Shown here one piece after another: positions 6,394 to 6,471 of a stretch of 6,471 nt of DNA. Numbering within the stretch: position 1 is the stretch's first letter; every line of letters starts with the position of its first letter. Both the position numbers and the translations under genes were made by a program. The notes beneath the pieces were generated by a model that saw only the letters and a program-made list of their open reading frames with translations, ran no database searches and was not told the DNA's origin. Origin of the DNA: a bacterium (GTDB lineage Bacteria; SM23-31; JAUVVT01); the NCBI GenBank assembly GCA_030616165.1, contig JAUWXV010000210.1, forward strand, positions 1-6,471, written 5' to 3'.

Positions 6394-6426
6394 AAAATAT
6401 ATAAAATTTTATATATAATATACAAA
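6394..6426 (-). promoter_or_regulatory. Candidate promoter of the DUF2911 gene with embedded palindrome
   Basis: On the minus strand TTTG (6426-6423) is followed after 21 nt by TATATTTT (6401-6394), a loose match to the Bacteroidota promoter consensus; transcription would start about 35 nt before the ATG. Between and overlapping the two elements is a perfect 20-bp palindrome, ATATATAAAATTTTATATAT (6397-6416), placed where a repressor or nucleoid protein could block RNA polymerase. AT-only palindromes occur by chance in such DNA, so an operator is only a possibility. Confidence 0.3.
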
Positions 6427-6471
6427 AGAATGGAAATATTTATTCAATTATTTTATAAATTAACACAATAA

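Noticed and set aside
6375-6433. CATTC / GAATG inverted pair flanking the DUF2911 promoter
   Set aside because: Only 5 bp long and widely separated; the sequence around the arms does not extend the match.

Overview
The window is AT-rich bacterial DNA in which every recognisable gene lies on the minus strand, so transcription runs from high to low coordinates. The gene content is a secreted DUF2911 protein, a secreted PIG-L/LmbE deacetylase-like protein with a C-terminal amidotransferase-like domain, an SSS-family sodium symporter and the start of a DUF1080 (3-keto-disaccharide hydrolase-like) protein. Together with possible TTTG/TAnnTTT-type promoters and several starts without a Shine-Dalgarno site, this suggests the Bacteroidota or a relative in the FCB group (Ignavibacteria, Marinimicrobia or similar). 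That placement is inference from gene families; there is no marker gene.

Layout in transcription order: 6355-6471 is an AT-rich promoter region with a perfect 20-bp palindrome. 5764-6354 is the DUF2911 protein with a strong Shine-Dalgarno site. 5476-5763 is a spacer holding a short unexplained open frame, a GC-richer hairpin and a candidate promoter for the next gene. 2983-5475 is the 830-residue PIG-L protein. 2847-2993 is a 48-residue single-pass membrane protein whose start overlaps the end of the PIG-L gene. 1125-2822 is the SSS symporter, which carries a large extracytoplasmic insert. 742-1131 looks like the frameshifted remains of a further gene in the same operon, ending at a weak terminator-like hairpin (711-731). 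201-741 is very AT-rich and mostly without genes. 1-200 is the first 66 codons of the secreted DUF1080 protein, which runs off the left edge.

The PIG-L gene, the small membrane gene and the symporter gene are packed tightly (11-nt overlap, then 24-nt gap) and are probably one operon. The simplest reading is a module acting on glycans or modified sugars: exported enzymes (PIG-L, DUF1080) process a substrate outside the inner membrane and the sodium symporter imports the product. The substrate cannot be read from the sequence. The least expected items are the 48-residue membrane protein (a possible small symporter partner), the periplasmic insert in the symporter, and the decayed gene behind an orphan Shine-Dalgarno site. 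I see no CRISPR array, tRNA, rRNA, insertion sequence or defence system.
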